NCBI GenBank assembly: GCA_938091655.1
Contig: CALKOA010000041.1
Location: forward strand, 1 to 53,686
DNA: 53,686 bases
Source: an uncultured Balneolaceae bacterium
GTDB taxonomy: Bacteria; Bacteroidota; Rhodothermia; Balneolales; Balneolaceae
Reading direction: 5' to 3'
In this document: positions 7,867-16,379 of the stretch, piece after piece
How the letters are laid out: every line of letters begins with the position of its first letter
How positions within the stretch are numbered: the stretch's first letter is position 1
The notes under the pieces: generated by a model
What the model saw: only the letters and a program-made list of their open reading frames with translations
What the model was told of the DNA's origin: nothing
Databases searched by the model: none
Made by a program: the position numbers and the translations under genes

Positions 7867-9237
7867 TTAATTCACAAAATGTTGATCAAGTAGCGAATCT
7901 AATTTATTGGCAAGACTCTCAGCGATCGCTTTTCTTGTAAATGTTTCCAACCATTGTTCATTCAAAGGTTTTAGATTCCCTTTTTGAACATCAGCAATTG
8001 ATTGTAAAATAGTTTTTTTCACCTTTTCAATGTCGTCAGGTGAAGTAATATAACTGCGTGAATAATCTTTTAAAACCTTTTTTGTATCACCCTCAGGTAT
8101 CAATGCTATAATGGGCCGCCTGGTTGCCATATATTCATAGGTTTTGCTTAGAGTAATGGTATGCTTTCGCTTTCTATGCCCATTGTTTAACCAAAGAATG
8201 GAGGCTTGTTGCATGCGAAGAATAGCCTCATTATGAGGAACATACCCATGATCATGAACTATCTCACCTAAGCCTAATTGATTAATCAATTGTAAATACG
8301 GCTCCATTGGACTACCTTGAAAGTGCAATTCTAAGATATTGGCAAGTGAGGGTACTTCTTTAATAAGTTTATTAACTGCCCTTAAAAAAATGCCTGGCCC
8401 GCTATCAGCATAAAAAGTACCTGAATAAAGTATTCGGATGGGTTCATTTTGGCTAAGGCTCTTTTCTTTAATGGGTTTCTTTTCTATTGAACTATCAGGA
8501 AACAAGGAAGTATCAAAATCATCTGAATCATAGCCATGGGTTTGAACCACAACACTGGGTAATGAGGGGTACCTTCTACTTATGGCACTAGCTATAGGTT
8601 CATTTATTGCAATGACCGTGTCTGCCACTGCAAGTACATTTGCTTCAAGTCGCCTCATTAGTCTTTTGTGAATGGGTGTTGGATACGCAATTAGATGACT
8701 CTCCAACCAATCGTCCCTAAAATCCATTATAGTTGGAATATTAAGATGGGTTTTAAGCTTAGCCGCTAACATTAAATTACTATAGGGAGGCGCTGTTGCA
8801 TATATCGCCTGGATGGAATGCTTTTCAATAATTTCTTCGGCTTTTTTAAAACCCTGTTTAATCCATCCTTTTTTGTTGTCGGGAAAATAGAAAAAATGAG
8901 AGAACCTTCGCAACCATTTTTCTAAACGAATCCCCGGACGCCATTGGGATTTCGAACTGTTCCAATGCAAAGGAGTCCCACCTCTGACCCGATAAACTTG
9001 TACTTTATTCTGATCAATGAGTTTTTGGAGCTCTTGTTCTAAAGAGGAGTCGAAGGTGTGATAAAGACCTGGCTCTGGCACTAAAATTATTGGCTTCCAA
9101 CCAAATTCATTTAGATACTTTACATATTTAAGTGGCCTTTGCACACCGCTTCCACCCATAGGTGGGAAGAAATAAACGATAAATAACAGCTCCTTTAGTG
9201 GCTTTTCATGGGGGGGTATCTGTTGAATCACACCCAC
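7867..9237 (-). CDS. Glycosyltransferase, family 4/1-like (GT-B fold)
   Basis: A 456-residue GT-B enzyme. The N-terminal Rossmann domain begins with LLFIVYFFPPMGGSGVQRPL, the glycine-rich loop of GT4 enzymes, and includes IMDFRDDW. The C-terminal domain has ILYSGTFYADSGP and the sugar-nucleotide region KTYEYMATRRPIIALIPEGD (the family's E-x(7)-E-like area). The acceptor cannot be read from the sequence; a surface polysaccharide or lipid-linked sugar is likely. It is 2 nt after guaB and immediately before the M23 gene, so it belongs to an envelope module within the long operon. Confidence 0.88.
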   Translation of the reverse strand: MGVIQQIPPHEKPLKELLFIVYFFPPMGGSGVQRPLKYVKYLNEFGWKPIILVPEPGLYHTFDSSLEQELQKLIDQNKVQVYRVRGGTPLHWNSSKSQWRPGIRLEKWLRRFSHFFYFPDNKKGWIKQGFKKAEEIIEKHSIQAIYATAPPYSNLMLAAKLKTHLNIPTIMDFRDDWLESHLIAYPTPIHKRLMRRLEANVLAVADTVIAINEPIASAISRRYPSLPSVVVQTHGYDSDDFDTSLFPDSSIEKKPIKEKSLSQNEPIRILYSGTFYADSGPGIFLRAVNKLIKEVPSLANILELHFQGSPMEPYLQLINQLGLGEIVHDHGYVPHNEAILRMQQASILWLNNGHRKRKHTITLSKTYEYMATRRPIIALIPEGDTKKVLKDYSRSYITSPDDIEKVKKTILQSIADVQKGNLKPLNEQWLETFTRKAIAESLANKLDSLLDQHFVN

Positions 9238-9239
9238 CT

Positions 9240-10736
9240 TTATACCGAATAATTAGGCGCTTCTTTTGTTATTTGTACCGTATGTGGATGACTTTCTTTA
9301 TAAGAGGCCGCTGATATTTGAACAAAATGTGCTTTTTTGAGATCTGAGATATTTTTTGCTCCACAATATCCCATAGCGGCTCGTAATCCACCCGACATTT
9401 GATGAACGACCTCACTTAAATATCCCTTGTATGGTACCCTGCCTTCAATTCCTTCAGGTACTAGTTTTTTCAAATCATCTTCCACGTCTTGGAAGTAGCG
9501 ATCTTTGGATCCTTTTTGCATAGCTCCTATACTACCCATTCCACGGTACGATTTATACTTTCTTGAGTCAAAAATAATGGTTTCGCCTGGACTTTCATCA
9601 ACTCCGGCAAACATAGACCCCATCATAACCACGTCAGCGCCTCCAGCAATAGCCTTTGGTATATCACCCGTTTGCTTAATTCCACCATCTGCCACGAGCC
9701 CGATGCCATGATCCGAGCAAAAATCACTTACTTCCATCACCGCGCTTAACTGTGGTACTCCTACTCCAGTCACAATTCGCGTGGTGCATATTGAACCAGG
9801 TCCAACCCCAACTTTCACTACATCAGCGCCGGCATCTGCTAATGCTTTAGCCGCATCTCGTGTGGCGATGTTACCGCCAATCACATTCAATGAGCCATAC
9901 TTTTTCTTTATGGCTTCGACGGTTTTGAGAACTCCCTCCGAATGACCGTGTGCTGTATCGACGGTAATAATATCTACGCCAGCGCCTACTAAAGCGCTTA
10001 CCCTATCCATAGTGTCTGCGGTAACCCCTACGGCAGCTCCGACGCGTAAACGCCCTAATTCATCCTTACAGGCATTAGGGAAATTCATTTTCTTTTCAAT
10101 GTCCTTAAAGGTGATTAAGCCGACCAAGATCCCTTTTGAGTCCACAATGGGTAGCTTTTCAACTTTATGGGATTGAAGAATCTCCTCAGCTTGTACTAAA
10201 TTGGTCCCCTCCTTCGCTGTTATTAAGGGCTGCTTTGTCATAATGTCCCCTAATTTCTTGGTCATATCAGACTCGAATCGTAAGTCTCGATTAGTCACAA
10301 TACCCTGAAGAGCTCCATGCTCATCAATAATTGGAATACCACCTATTCGGTGCATCGCCATAAGATCACGAGCATCCTGAACCAAAGCAGACGAAGTTAA
10401 GGTCACAGGATCCACGATCATCCCGCTTTCGCTTCTTTTAACCAATCTAACTTGCTCCGCCTGATTTTCTATACTCATATTCTTATGAAGCATGGCTATT
10501 CCACCCTCCCTGGCTAAGGCAATTGCCATTCTGTATTCAGATACGGTATCCATTGCCGCGCTCAAAATAGGTGTATTCAGGGTAAGTGTAGGAGTTAGTT
10601 GCACACTAATATCTACATCTCGCGGGAGAACCTGAGAAAAGTGCGGAACTAATAGTACATCGTCATAGGTAAGTCCTTGTCTAGTGATTCGATCAAAGCT
10701 ACTCTGGGCGGATTGGGTGGATGAAGGTTTCGACAT
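9240..10736 (-). CDS. guaB: IMP dehydrogenase
   Basis: Oxidises IMP to XMP with NAD+, the committed step to GTP. The 498-residue length fits the bacterial enzyme. The catalytic loop [18 protein letters not shown] has Cys317, two CBS domains occupy about residues 105-215, and [14 protein letters not shown] is the conserved flap region. The start ([19 protein letters not shown]) is typical. It is likely the first gene of the guaB-glycosyltransferase-M23-bactofilin-atp run, since 116 nt with a promoter-like box precede it and only short gaps follow. Confidence 0.98.
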   Translation of the reverse strand: MSKPSSTQSAQSSFDRITRQGLTYDDVLLVPHFSQVLPRDVDISVQLTPTLTLNTPILSAAMDTVSEYRMAIALAREGGIAMLHKNMSIENQAEQVRLVKRSESGMIVDPVTLTSSALVQDARDLMAMHRIGGIPIIDEHGALQGIVTNRDLRFESDMTKKLGDIMTKQPLITAKEGTNLVQAEEILQSHKVEKLPIVDSKGILVGLITFKDIEKKMNFPNACKDELGRLRVGAAVGVTADTMDRVSALVGAGVDIITVDTAHGHSEGVLKTVEAIKKKYGSLNVIGGNIATRDAAKALADAGADVVKVGVGPGSICTTRIVTGVGVPQLSAVMEVSDFCSDHGIGLVADGGIKQTGDIPKAIAGGADVVMMGSMFAGVDESPGETIIFDSRKYKSYRGMGSIGAMQKGSKDRYFQDVEDDLKKLVPEGIEGRVPYKGYLSEVVHQMSGGLRAAMGYCGAKNISDLKKAHFVQISAASYKESHPHTVQITKEAPNYSV

Positions 10737-10763
10737 TGGTCTGATAGATTTAATTCAATTTAG

Positions 10764-10771
10764 TAAAGATA
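10764..10771 (-). promoter_or_regulatory. Possible -7 promoter element for guaB
   Basis: The minus strand reads TATCTTTA, matching the TAnnTTTG box of Bacteroidota promoters at all fixed positions but the last. It lies 27 nt before the guaB start codon, a sensible leader length. No good TTTG element is seen at the expected distance upstream. The same octamer occurs before the TolC-family gene. Confidence 0.4.
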
Positions 10772-10852
10772 CAAACTTCTCTTCTGTAATTGAATGCGAA
10801 AATCAGAAAAACCCCTATCCTTTAACCAAAAACATGAGTATACAATCAATCG

Positions 10853-11245
10853 TTACAAAGGGTGAATTTTTAGAGCTTCAATGGCGGTATTTAGACTGGT
10901 ATTCCCATCTAAATATGACTGTACCCAATAATGAACTCTATTCCTTCTATTTCGAACGTAAGGGTCGCAGCTTGAGTAGTTTCCCTGCAACTCTTCTACC
11001 ATTACACGCACATCGTCATAAATTTCAACTTTTAACCCATCCGGCACTTCATGCCATCCTAATAAGGAAAATACTTGTTGGAGTTCTTGGTATTCTCGTT
11101 CACTTTCGCTGCTTATTCGTGCCAATAACGGTCGAATAAACGGGTTTTTGGTTTTCTTGATAACCCTGTTCGAAGGAATTCTCAACGAATTTAGCGTCGA
11201 TGATGAAGTAGTAAACGTGGGTGTTGTATTAGGTGAAGTAAGCAT
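10853..11245 (-). CDS. Small protein of unknown function between folD and guaB
   Basis: A 130-residue protein. An upstream in-frame Met at 11302 exists, but the ATG at 11245 has a clear AGGAG 5 nt before it and is the better start. The N-terminal ~35 residues are Thr/Ser/Asn-rich and probably disordered. The rest is predicted mixed helical and charged, with SESEREYQELQQVFSLLGWH and the basic PYVRNRRNRVHYWVQSYL. There is no signal peptide or membrane helix. I recognise no family. It lies 76 nt after folD and 116 nt before guaB, with a hairpin in its leader, so it may be its own transcription unit. Confidence 0.7.
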   Translation of the reverse strand: MLTSPNTTPTFTTSSSTLNSLRIPSNRVIKKTKNPFIRPLLARISSESEREYQELQQVFSLLGWHEVPDGLKVEIYDDVRVMVEELQGNYSSCDPYVRNRRNRVHYWVQSYLDGNTSLNTAIEALKIHPL

Positions 11246-11250
11246 ATTTT

Positions 11251-11255
11251 CTCCT
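11251..11255 (-). promoter_or_regulatory. Shine-Dalgarno site deciding the start of the small gene before guaB
   Basis: The minus strand reads AGGAG with a 5-nt spacer to the ATG at 11245. It favours this start over the upstream Met at 11302, which has no such site. Confidence 0.75.
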
Positions 11256-11290
11256 GTTTTGTTTTGATTCAAGAGAAACTTACAAACGTG

Positions 11291-11312
11291 GAGTGACACC
11301 ATTATGTCACCC
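11291..11312 (-). promoter_or_regulatory. Leader hairpin between folD and the small gene
   Basis: An 8-bp stem with one G-U pair (GGGTGACA with TGTCACTC) and a 6-nt loop lies 9 nt past the folD stop and 45 nt before the next start. No T-run follows on the minus strand, so it is not a standard terminator. It may be a processing or attenuation element. Confidence 0.4.
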
Positions 11313-11321
11313 TAAAATCAT

Positions 11322-12212
11322 TTATTTTGGGTATAACGATTTTTTTGCTGCTAACAGCGTGTTCTTCATAAGCATAGCCACCGTCATAGGGCCTACACCA
11401 CCAGGAACAGGAGTAATCCAACTTGCTTTTTTTCGTACCGATTCAAAATCGACATCACCTACTAGTCGGTATCCTTTTTCATGGGTTTCATCCGCTATTC
11501 TATTTATACCAACATCGATGACAACAACGCCTTGTTTAACCATTTCAGCTTTTATTAAGTTTGGCTGCCCTGCTGCAACAATCAATATATCGGCACCAAT
11601 GGTGTGAGCTGTCAAATCTCGGGTATATTTATGACAAATAGTAGTGGTAGCTTTGCCAGATGAATTCTCTCTAGACAACATAACCGCCATTGGGCTACCT
11701 ACTATGGTACTCGCTCCAACAACAACTGCATGTTGAGATTTAACGGGAATGCTATAGTACTTCAGGAGTTCCATCACCCCAGCGGGAGTACAGCTTTTAA
11801 AGCATGGCTGATCTAATGACAGGCGCCCCACATTCATAGGGTGGAATCCGTCTACATCTTTTCGGTGATCTATAGCCTCTATCACACTGTGTTGTGATAA
11901 ATGACTCGGTAAGGGCATTTGAACTAGTATACCGTCTATATTATCGTTGGTATTACAAGAATGAATAATTTCAGTGAGTTCTTTTTCTGAAATCGTGTCT
12001 TGTAAAACCATTGTATCGGTTTCTATACCTACTTGTTGACAAGCTTTAGTCTTAGTACCGGTATAGACAATGGATGCGGGATCATCTCCTACCAAAATAA
12101 CCTGCAAGAATGGCTTTCGATTACCTTTTTTACACCACTGCTGCACATCCTCCTTCACTCTATTGCGAAGAAGCTCTGCCACCATTTTACCGTCGATAAT
12201 TTTTGCACTCAT
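11322..12212 (-). CDS. folD: Bifunctional methylene-THF dehydrogenase / methenyl-THF cyclohydrolase
   Basis: Interconverts 5,10-methylene-, methenyl- and 10-formyl-tetrahydrofolate in the cytosol. The 296-residue length is usual. Conserved blocks are VGDDPASIVYTGTKTKACQQ with the catalytic Lys in TKTKAC, GILVQMPLPSHL, KDVDGFHPMNVGRL, the dinucleotide motif VVGASTIVGSPMAVML and VPGGVGPMTVAMLMKNTL. GAS in place of GRS also occurs in the E. coli enzyme. It is separated from dacB by 86 nt containing a hairpin. It links to GlyA, FolC and the PabC-like enzyme elsewhere in the window. Confidence 0.98.
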   Translation of the reverse strand: MSAKIIDGKMVAELLRNRVKEDVQQWCKKGNRKPFLQVILVGDDPASIVYTGTKTKACQQVGIETDTMVLQDTISEKELTEIIHSCNTNDNIDGILVQMPLPSHLSQHSVIEAIDHRKDVDGFHPMNVGRLSLDQPCFKSCTPAGVMELLKYYSIPVKSQHAVVVGASTIVGSPMAVMLSRENSSGKATTTICHKYTRDLTAHTIGADILIVAAGQPNLIKAEMVKQGVVVIDVGINRIADETHEKGYRLVGDVDFESVRKKASWITPVPGGVGPMTVAMLMKNTLLAAKKSLYPK

Positions 12213-12263
12213 AGCTCACTCATAGGTTTTTAGCTTACATGTTACTCGTAAAATTCAAGAAAC

Positions 12264-12292
12264 GTTGATGTCCAAGCTGGGCACACATCAAC
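12264..12292 (-). promoter_or_regulatory. Hairpin just after the dacB stop
   Basis: A perfect 8-bp inverted repeat (GTTGATGT with ACATCAAC) encloses a 13-nt loop that can itself pair CCA with TGG. It begins 7 nt past the dacB stop and lies in the folD leader. The T-run expected of a strong terminator is missing, so a partial terminator or mRNA-stabilising stem is more likely. Confidence 0.4.
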
Positions 12293-12298
12293 CAGAAA

Positions 12299-13909
12299 CT
12301 AATAATTATAGTAAAGGTACGTCAATATCTTTTCATGTACTGCATCTATGGCCGATACTTTTGACACAAAATTATTGGCTGACAAACTGAAAATAAGGGT
12401 ATTACCAAGTTCTGTAGTTAGGTATCCGCTTAGGCTTCGAGCTCCTCCTACAAATCCGGTTTTGGCCTGCACCCGTCCTCTAAGTGGGCTGGATTTCATC
12501 CGGTAATGCAGCGTACCATCTTCTCCCATGACAGGCAGTGAAGCACGAAAAATCTCTGAATTTGAACTGTGATGCATACTGAACAGCAAATCGGTTAAGA
12601 ACGAGGTGGTTAAAAAATTTCCGCCTGCCAAACCCGAGCCATCCCGCATAATTACATATGTCGTATCTAATCCCATAGAGCCTAAGATTTCACGTGTTTT
12701 TTGAGCGCCGTCACTTGTACTACCTGGTCCTTCATGGGTTTCAGCTGAAAGGGTTTTCAGGAGCATCTCAGCATAAAAATTATCGCTTTCCTTATTCAGC
12801 CAACTAACTAATTTACCAAGTTCGGGCGATTCCACTGCTCCTAGGTACTCCCATCCTATTAGTGCATCTGAAGCCGAATCGGTAGCATACCAATTGGGTG
12901 CATATCCAGTCCATAAGGCAGAACCTAGTTGTTCGCTGGCAAGACCTGTCAATGATTCGTTGACTTCGGGTTTAAGTTCATCAGGCCACCAACGTTCAAT
13001 TCGATAGGGAGAGGTATCTTCCTGGGTATCTACTAGGCCATTTGCCCACAAATAATCGACAAATGAGTCCATAAAGAATGCGGGGGCATCATAAATAGCA
13101 AGAGCTTCTGTCTCTTTGTACCCCATTGGTAAACTACTAGCTAAATAGAGTTCATTTGTTTGCCACGATCTTCGGTAATATTCATCGTATTTGGTATGAG
13201 CAGGTGCTATACGCTGTTCGTTAATAAATCGTACATAATCAGTTTGATTAGGAAACCAACTTATTTGTGGTTTGGCTCCTATCTCACCCTCGGCGACTAC
13301 TTCAAGATCTACCGCGTTATTATTAAAACTGAGTTCACTAATTTCTACTCCATAGTAGAAGTTCAAATCCTCCCAATCCCATCCTTTTGGATACACTTCC
13401 GCATCAAAATAGCCTAAACGGCCAATCCATTGACCGGTCCATCCAGTAATTCCTGCATTTTTGAGCACTTTAAGAAGTTTTTCAAACACATGATATCTAT
13501 GTTCATCGTATAAAAAACCAGAGATACTAGGATCTCCTTTACCCACTATCATTAAATCACCCACCCATACAGAATCCACCAAATATCCTCGTCCATAAAT
13601 GGGTGTTTGGTAGCGAAATTCAGCACCTAATTTTTCTAACACCGCAGCCGATGTGACAAGCTTCATATTAGAAGCTGGAACTATCCACTTTTGATCGTTC
13701 CAAGATTCTAAAAACTGACCCTGTTCATCTATAACCGAAATAGACCAGTGCACCCCTTTGGATTCGTGCTGCATAATAATGTCTTCCACACTTTGAGCCT
13801 GAAGTTGCACAGGTACAAGGTAGATTGGGGCTAAAACAAAAGACAGCAGTGCCAATTGTTTAACATTCCAATAATACTTCTGCAAGCTCTTATATTTATA
13901 CCACATCAT
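12299..13909 (-). CDS. dacB: D-alanyl-D-alanine carboxypeptidase/endopeptidase, PBP4 (S13) type
   Basis: A periplasmic enzyme that trims or cuts peptidoglycan cross-links. It has 536 residues with a signal peptide ending about VQLQAQS (residue 40). The three active-site motifs of penicillin-recognising enzymes are present: S80-N-M-K83, SDN in KESDNFYAEML, and K483-T-G. The long insert between the first two motifs is the S13-specific extra domains. It starts 9 nt after the ptsN stop, so the two are probably co-transcribed. It complements the M23 peptidase further along the same strand. Confidence 0.95.
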   Translation of the reverse strand: MMWYKYKSLQKYYWNVKQLALLSFVLAPIYLVPVQLQAQSVEDIIMQHESKGVHWSISVIDEQGQFLESWNDQKWIVPASNMKLVTSAAVLEKLGAEFRYQTPIYGRGYLVDSVWVGDLMIVGKGDPSISGFLYDEHRYHVFEKLLKVLKNAGITGWTGQWIGRLGYFDAEVYPKGWDWEDLNFYYGVEISELSFNNNAVDLEVVAEGEIGAKPQISWFPNQTDYVRFINEQRIAPAHTKYDEYYRRSWQTNELYLASSLPMGYKETEALAIYDAPAFFMDSFVDYLWANGLVDTQEDTSPYRIERWWPDELKPEVNESLTGLASEQLGSALWTGYAPNWYATDSASDALIGWEYLGAVESPELGKLVSWLNKESDNFYAEMLLKTLSAETHEGPGSTSDGAQKTREILGSMGLDTTYVIMRDGSGLAGGNFLTTSFLTDLLFSMHHSSNSEIFRASLPVMGEDGTLHYRMKSSPLRGRVQAKTGFVGGARSLSGYLTTELGNTLIFSLSANNFVSKVSAIDAVHEKILTYLYYNY

Positions 13910-13918
13910 CTACTCACC

Positions 13919-14398
13919 TTATATTTTGGATGAACTAAATTGACGCAACTCCTTTTCTTTGAAGTGCTCAATGAGTTCTTTTTCATTTTGTACGACCAAT
14001 AATTTTGTACGAAAATCGTCATAATTCATAAGAGTTGAAACTCTGCTTAATAATCGTATATGACTTCGGTGGTCTGAATAAGGGCCTACTATCAAAAAAA
14101 TAAGTTGAACGGGTACTGAATCAATGGAATTAAATTCTATTGGTTCTTTCAAACGTGCAAAAGCGGCATAATAATGGTCAACCGCATCTGTTTTACCATG
14201 GGGTATTGCCAAACCTTGTCCAACCCCTGTAGACATAATTTTTTCACGCGAAACAATAGCCTCCCTTATTTCTAGTAGCTGTTCGGTATCAATTGTACCA
14301 ATAAACGTATCTACCAATGCATGAATAGCATCAAATTTATTATCCACCTCAAGGTCGAGCAGAATATGTTTTAAACTAAGTAACTGATGAATAGTCAA
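13919..14398 (-). CDS. PTS EIIA-type (PtsN/fructose family) phosphoryl-carrier protein
   Basis: A 159-residue single-domain EIIA protein. The phosphorylated His is His67 in GLAIPHGKTDAV, preceded by REKIMSTGVGQ, typical of the nitrogen/fructose EIIA family. No membrane EIIBC or HPr gene is nearby, so it is probably a regulatory PtsN-like protein rather than part of a sugar uptake system. It is the first gene of the minus-strand series, divergent from ccmB across 149 nt. Its linkage to dacB could couple wall trimming with metabolic state, but that is inference. Confidence 0.88.
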   Translation of the reverse strand: MTIHQLLSLKHILLDLEVDNKFDAIHALVDTFIGTIDTEQLLEIREAIVSREKIMSTGVGQGLAIPHGKTDAVDHYYAAFARLKEPIEFNSIDSVPVQLIFLIVGPYSDHRSHIRLLSRVSTLMNYDDFRTKLLVVQNEKELIEHFKEKELRQFSSSKI

Positions 14399-14487
14399 TG
14401 GTAATTCAGCTTAGATTGATGATTAGTGCGTAAAAAAATAAAAAAAGGAGCATGGCGTTAGAAATCCTCCCTTTTCAGTGTTTTCGA

Positions 14488-14517
14488 CTCACAAAGTAAT
14501 GACGAAACTTACAAAGT
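14488..14517. repeat. Direct repeat in the ptsN/ccmB divergent region
   Basis: CTCACAAAGT at 14488-14497 and CTTACAAAGT at 14508-14517 differ at one base and are spaced 20 bp start to start, about two helical turns. The position between divergent genes suits an operator, but two copies may also be chance in A/T-rich DNA. Confidence 0.3.
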
Positions 14518-14547
14518 GAAAGACTTCATTTTTTTGTAAACTTCGGC

Positions 14548-15216
14548 ATGTTAATTCGCCAAATTTTATCGGTATTTGAGAAGGATCTTCGCATCGAATT
14601 TCGCAGTAAGTATGCTTTAAATATGGTTTCGGCTTTCATTGTAGCTGCCTTATTACTCATTTTGTTTACTCTCCGGGCCCAAGAGCTGCAGCCTACGCCT
14701 AAAAGTGGTCTTATTTGGATTGTGGTCTTGTTCGCGTCCCTAACCGTTCTGGGGCGAAGTTTTATCATGGAAACAGATAAAGGAACTTTTCAAACGTTGC
14801 AGATTTACTCCAATGCTACAGCGGTCTATTTAGGGAAATACCTATATAACATGGGATTCAGTCTTTTAATTTACCTACTCAGCTTTAGCTTATATGGCTT
14901 TTTAATCAAGTGGTCGATTGTATCCTATCCTGCCTTTTTATACATCATGGTGTTTGGAACTATGGGTTTATCCTCGGTATGCACCTTAATTGCAGCAATA
15001 GTCTCGCAAGCAGATCGGCAAGGGGCTATTTTTTCGGTTCTTAGTATCCCCTTATTTGTACCTTTTATTCTGTTGTTGTCTCGCTTAACCAAAAAAGCTT
15101 TCGTGGACGGGATGCAAGGTTGGTGGAATTCTGAAGTAGCTGCACTTTTCGGCTTTGTTGGTGTTACCAGCGTGGCTGGTTGGTTGTTATTTGACTTTAT
15201 TTGGGAGGAAGATTAA
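14548..15216 (+). CDS. ccmB: CcmB-like heme exporter / cytochrome c maturation membrane protein
   Basis: A 222-residue protein with about six membrane helices. The pattern EKDLRIEFRSKYALN at the start, LGRSFIMETDKGTFQTLQIY after helix 2 and QADRQGAIFSVLSIPLFVPF before helix 5 match CcmB. CcmB works with ATPase CcmA in the export step of cytochrome c maturation. No ccmA, ccmC or other maturation gene lies nearby; the next gene is holB, whose ATG overlaps the ccmB stop (TAATG). The first gene of a plus-strand operon. Confidence 0.88.
   Translation: MLIRQILSVFEKDLRIEFRSKYALNMVSAFIVAALLLILFTLRAQELQPTPKSGLIWIVVLFASLTVLGRSFIMETDKGTFQTLQIYSNATAVYLGKYLYNMGFSLLIYLLSFSLYGFLIKWSIVSYPAFLYIMVFGTMGLSSVCTLIAAIVSQADRQGAIFSVLSIPLFVPFILLLSRLTKKAFVDGMQGWWNSEVAALFGFVGVTSVAGWLLFDFIWEED
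15203..15210 (+). promoter_or_regulatory. Shine-Dalgarno site setting the holB start
   Basis: GGGAGGAA inside the end of ccmB lies 5 nt before the ATG at 15216. This favours that ATG over a TTG at 15201 and indicates coupling of ccmB and holB translation. Confidence 0.75.
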
Positions 15217-16376
15217 TGGCTTTCGTGTCAGATGATTTAGTTGGTCAACATAGGGTTAAAGAACTTTTAAATAACATTATTGAGCGCAACCGAGTTGGTC
15301 ATGCCTATTTATTTTCCGGCCCAAAAGGAAGTGGTATGTTGCCTTTTGCCCTGCGATTCGCCGAATGCATAAACCAAAAAAAAGATGGGCAGAAAATGGA
15401 ATTACCGTGGCATAAACATCCTGATATCCACGTGTTCATCCCTATGCCTAGCTCAGCGGGAATCCAAGAAAAAAATGAGCGCCTAGAATGGCTCAGTGAA
15501 GATAGCTACAACCTCATTGAGTATGCCGACCGCCCAGACTCCGATAAAGAGCGTAGTAAAAATCGTCAAGCTTTTTATTCCATAGATTATTTTCGCTCGG
15601 AAATACGCCCTGTGACTAGATTACGTCCGTATCAAGGCAAAAAGGTGGTAGTAATTATGACCCAGGTCGAAACCATGAGGAAAGAGACGGCCAATTCTTT
15701 TTTAAAACTACTTGAAGAGCCCTCTGAAGGAGTTTTGTTTATCCTAACCACTCATCATTACGAACAGCTCCTACCCACTATAACCTCCCGTTGCCAGCAT
15801 ATTACATTCGGCCAAAATACACTAGAAGAGGTACAGAAGGCATTGATCGAACGCGACCAAATGCCCAAAGATAAAGCAGCGATGGTTGCTAAATTAACGC
15901 AAGCCAATTACGCCAAATCCAAAGATATTGACCTAGATGTAATCCATAAGATCCGTTCAGAAATGATTGATTTCATTCGCAATTCTTATGTCTTAGATGC
16001 AATTAAAATAAACTCCATTATTCTAAATTGGACCTCAACACTAAATACCGAAGGCCTTATCCAACTCATCGAACTCTTAGAATCATTCTTGCGAGATTTA
16101 ATCGTTTATTCTCACACCCAAAATACGGAATCACTTATTCATGAGGATGAAGTGGAAACCATTAAAAATATTGTATTGAATCTCAAAGAAGCAGATTATC
16201 ATGCTATGATCGATATACTGGCTCCTGTTTACACTGAATTACGGCAAAATGTTCAACCGAAATTATTACTCACCGTTTTAGCCTTAAATTTTTCAACCCT
16301 CCTGCGCGGACAAGGGCAATCCATTCCAAAAGAAAAAGCCTTTATGCATTTACCCGCATTACAACTAAACCCATAG
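15216..16376 (+). CDS. holB: DNA polymerase III delta' subunit (clamp-loader AAA+ protein)
   Basis: A clamp-loader subunit, 386 residues from the ATG supported by GGGAGGAA. The start FVSDDLVGQHRVKELLNNII and HAYLFSGPKGSGML are typical. The P-loop is degenerate (Met where Lys is expected), as usual for delta', which does not hydrolyse ATP. ETANSFLKLLEEPSEGVLFI is the conserved core, and SRCQHI holds the Ser-Arg-Cys arginine finger. The zinc-binding Cys cluster of the E. coli protein is absent, and an insert follows HPDIHVFIP, as in other Bacteroidota. dapF follows after 3 nt. Confidence 0.93.
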   Translation: MAFVSDDLVGQHRVKELLNNIIERNRVGHAYLFSGPKGSGMLPFALRFAECINQKKDGQKMELPWHKHPDIHVFIPMPSSAGIQEKNERLEWLSEDSYNLIEYADRPDSDKERSKNRQAFYSIDYFRSEIRPVTRLRPYQGKKVVVIMTQVETMRKETANSFLKLLEEPSEGVLFILTTHHYEQLLPTITSRCQHITFGQNTLEEVQKALIERDQMPKDKAAMVAKLTQANYAKSKDIDLDVIHKIRSEMIDFIRNSYVLDAIKINSIILNWTSTLNTEGLIQLIELLESFLRDLIVYSHTQNTESLIHEDEVETIKNIVLNLKEADYHAMIDILAPVYTELRQNVQPKLLLTVLALNFSTLLRGQGQSIPKEKAFMHLPALQLNP

Positions 16377-16379
16377 TTC

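Noticed and set aside
10684-11139. 151-codon plus-strand open frame across the guaB upstream region
   Set aside because: It overlaps both guaB and the small minus-strand gene that has an AGGAG site, and its sequence reads like an antisense shadow with no recognisable pattern.
11322-12212. GAS instead of GRS in the FolD dinucleotide motif as an oddity
   Set aside because: The E. coli enzyme has GAS at the same place, so this is normal variation.
15216-16376. Broken Walker A in the delta' subunit as a possible pseudogene sign
   Set aside because: Degenerate P-loops are normal in delta', which does not hydrolyse ATP; the rest of the frame is intact.
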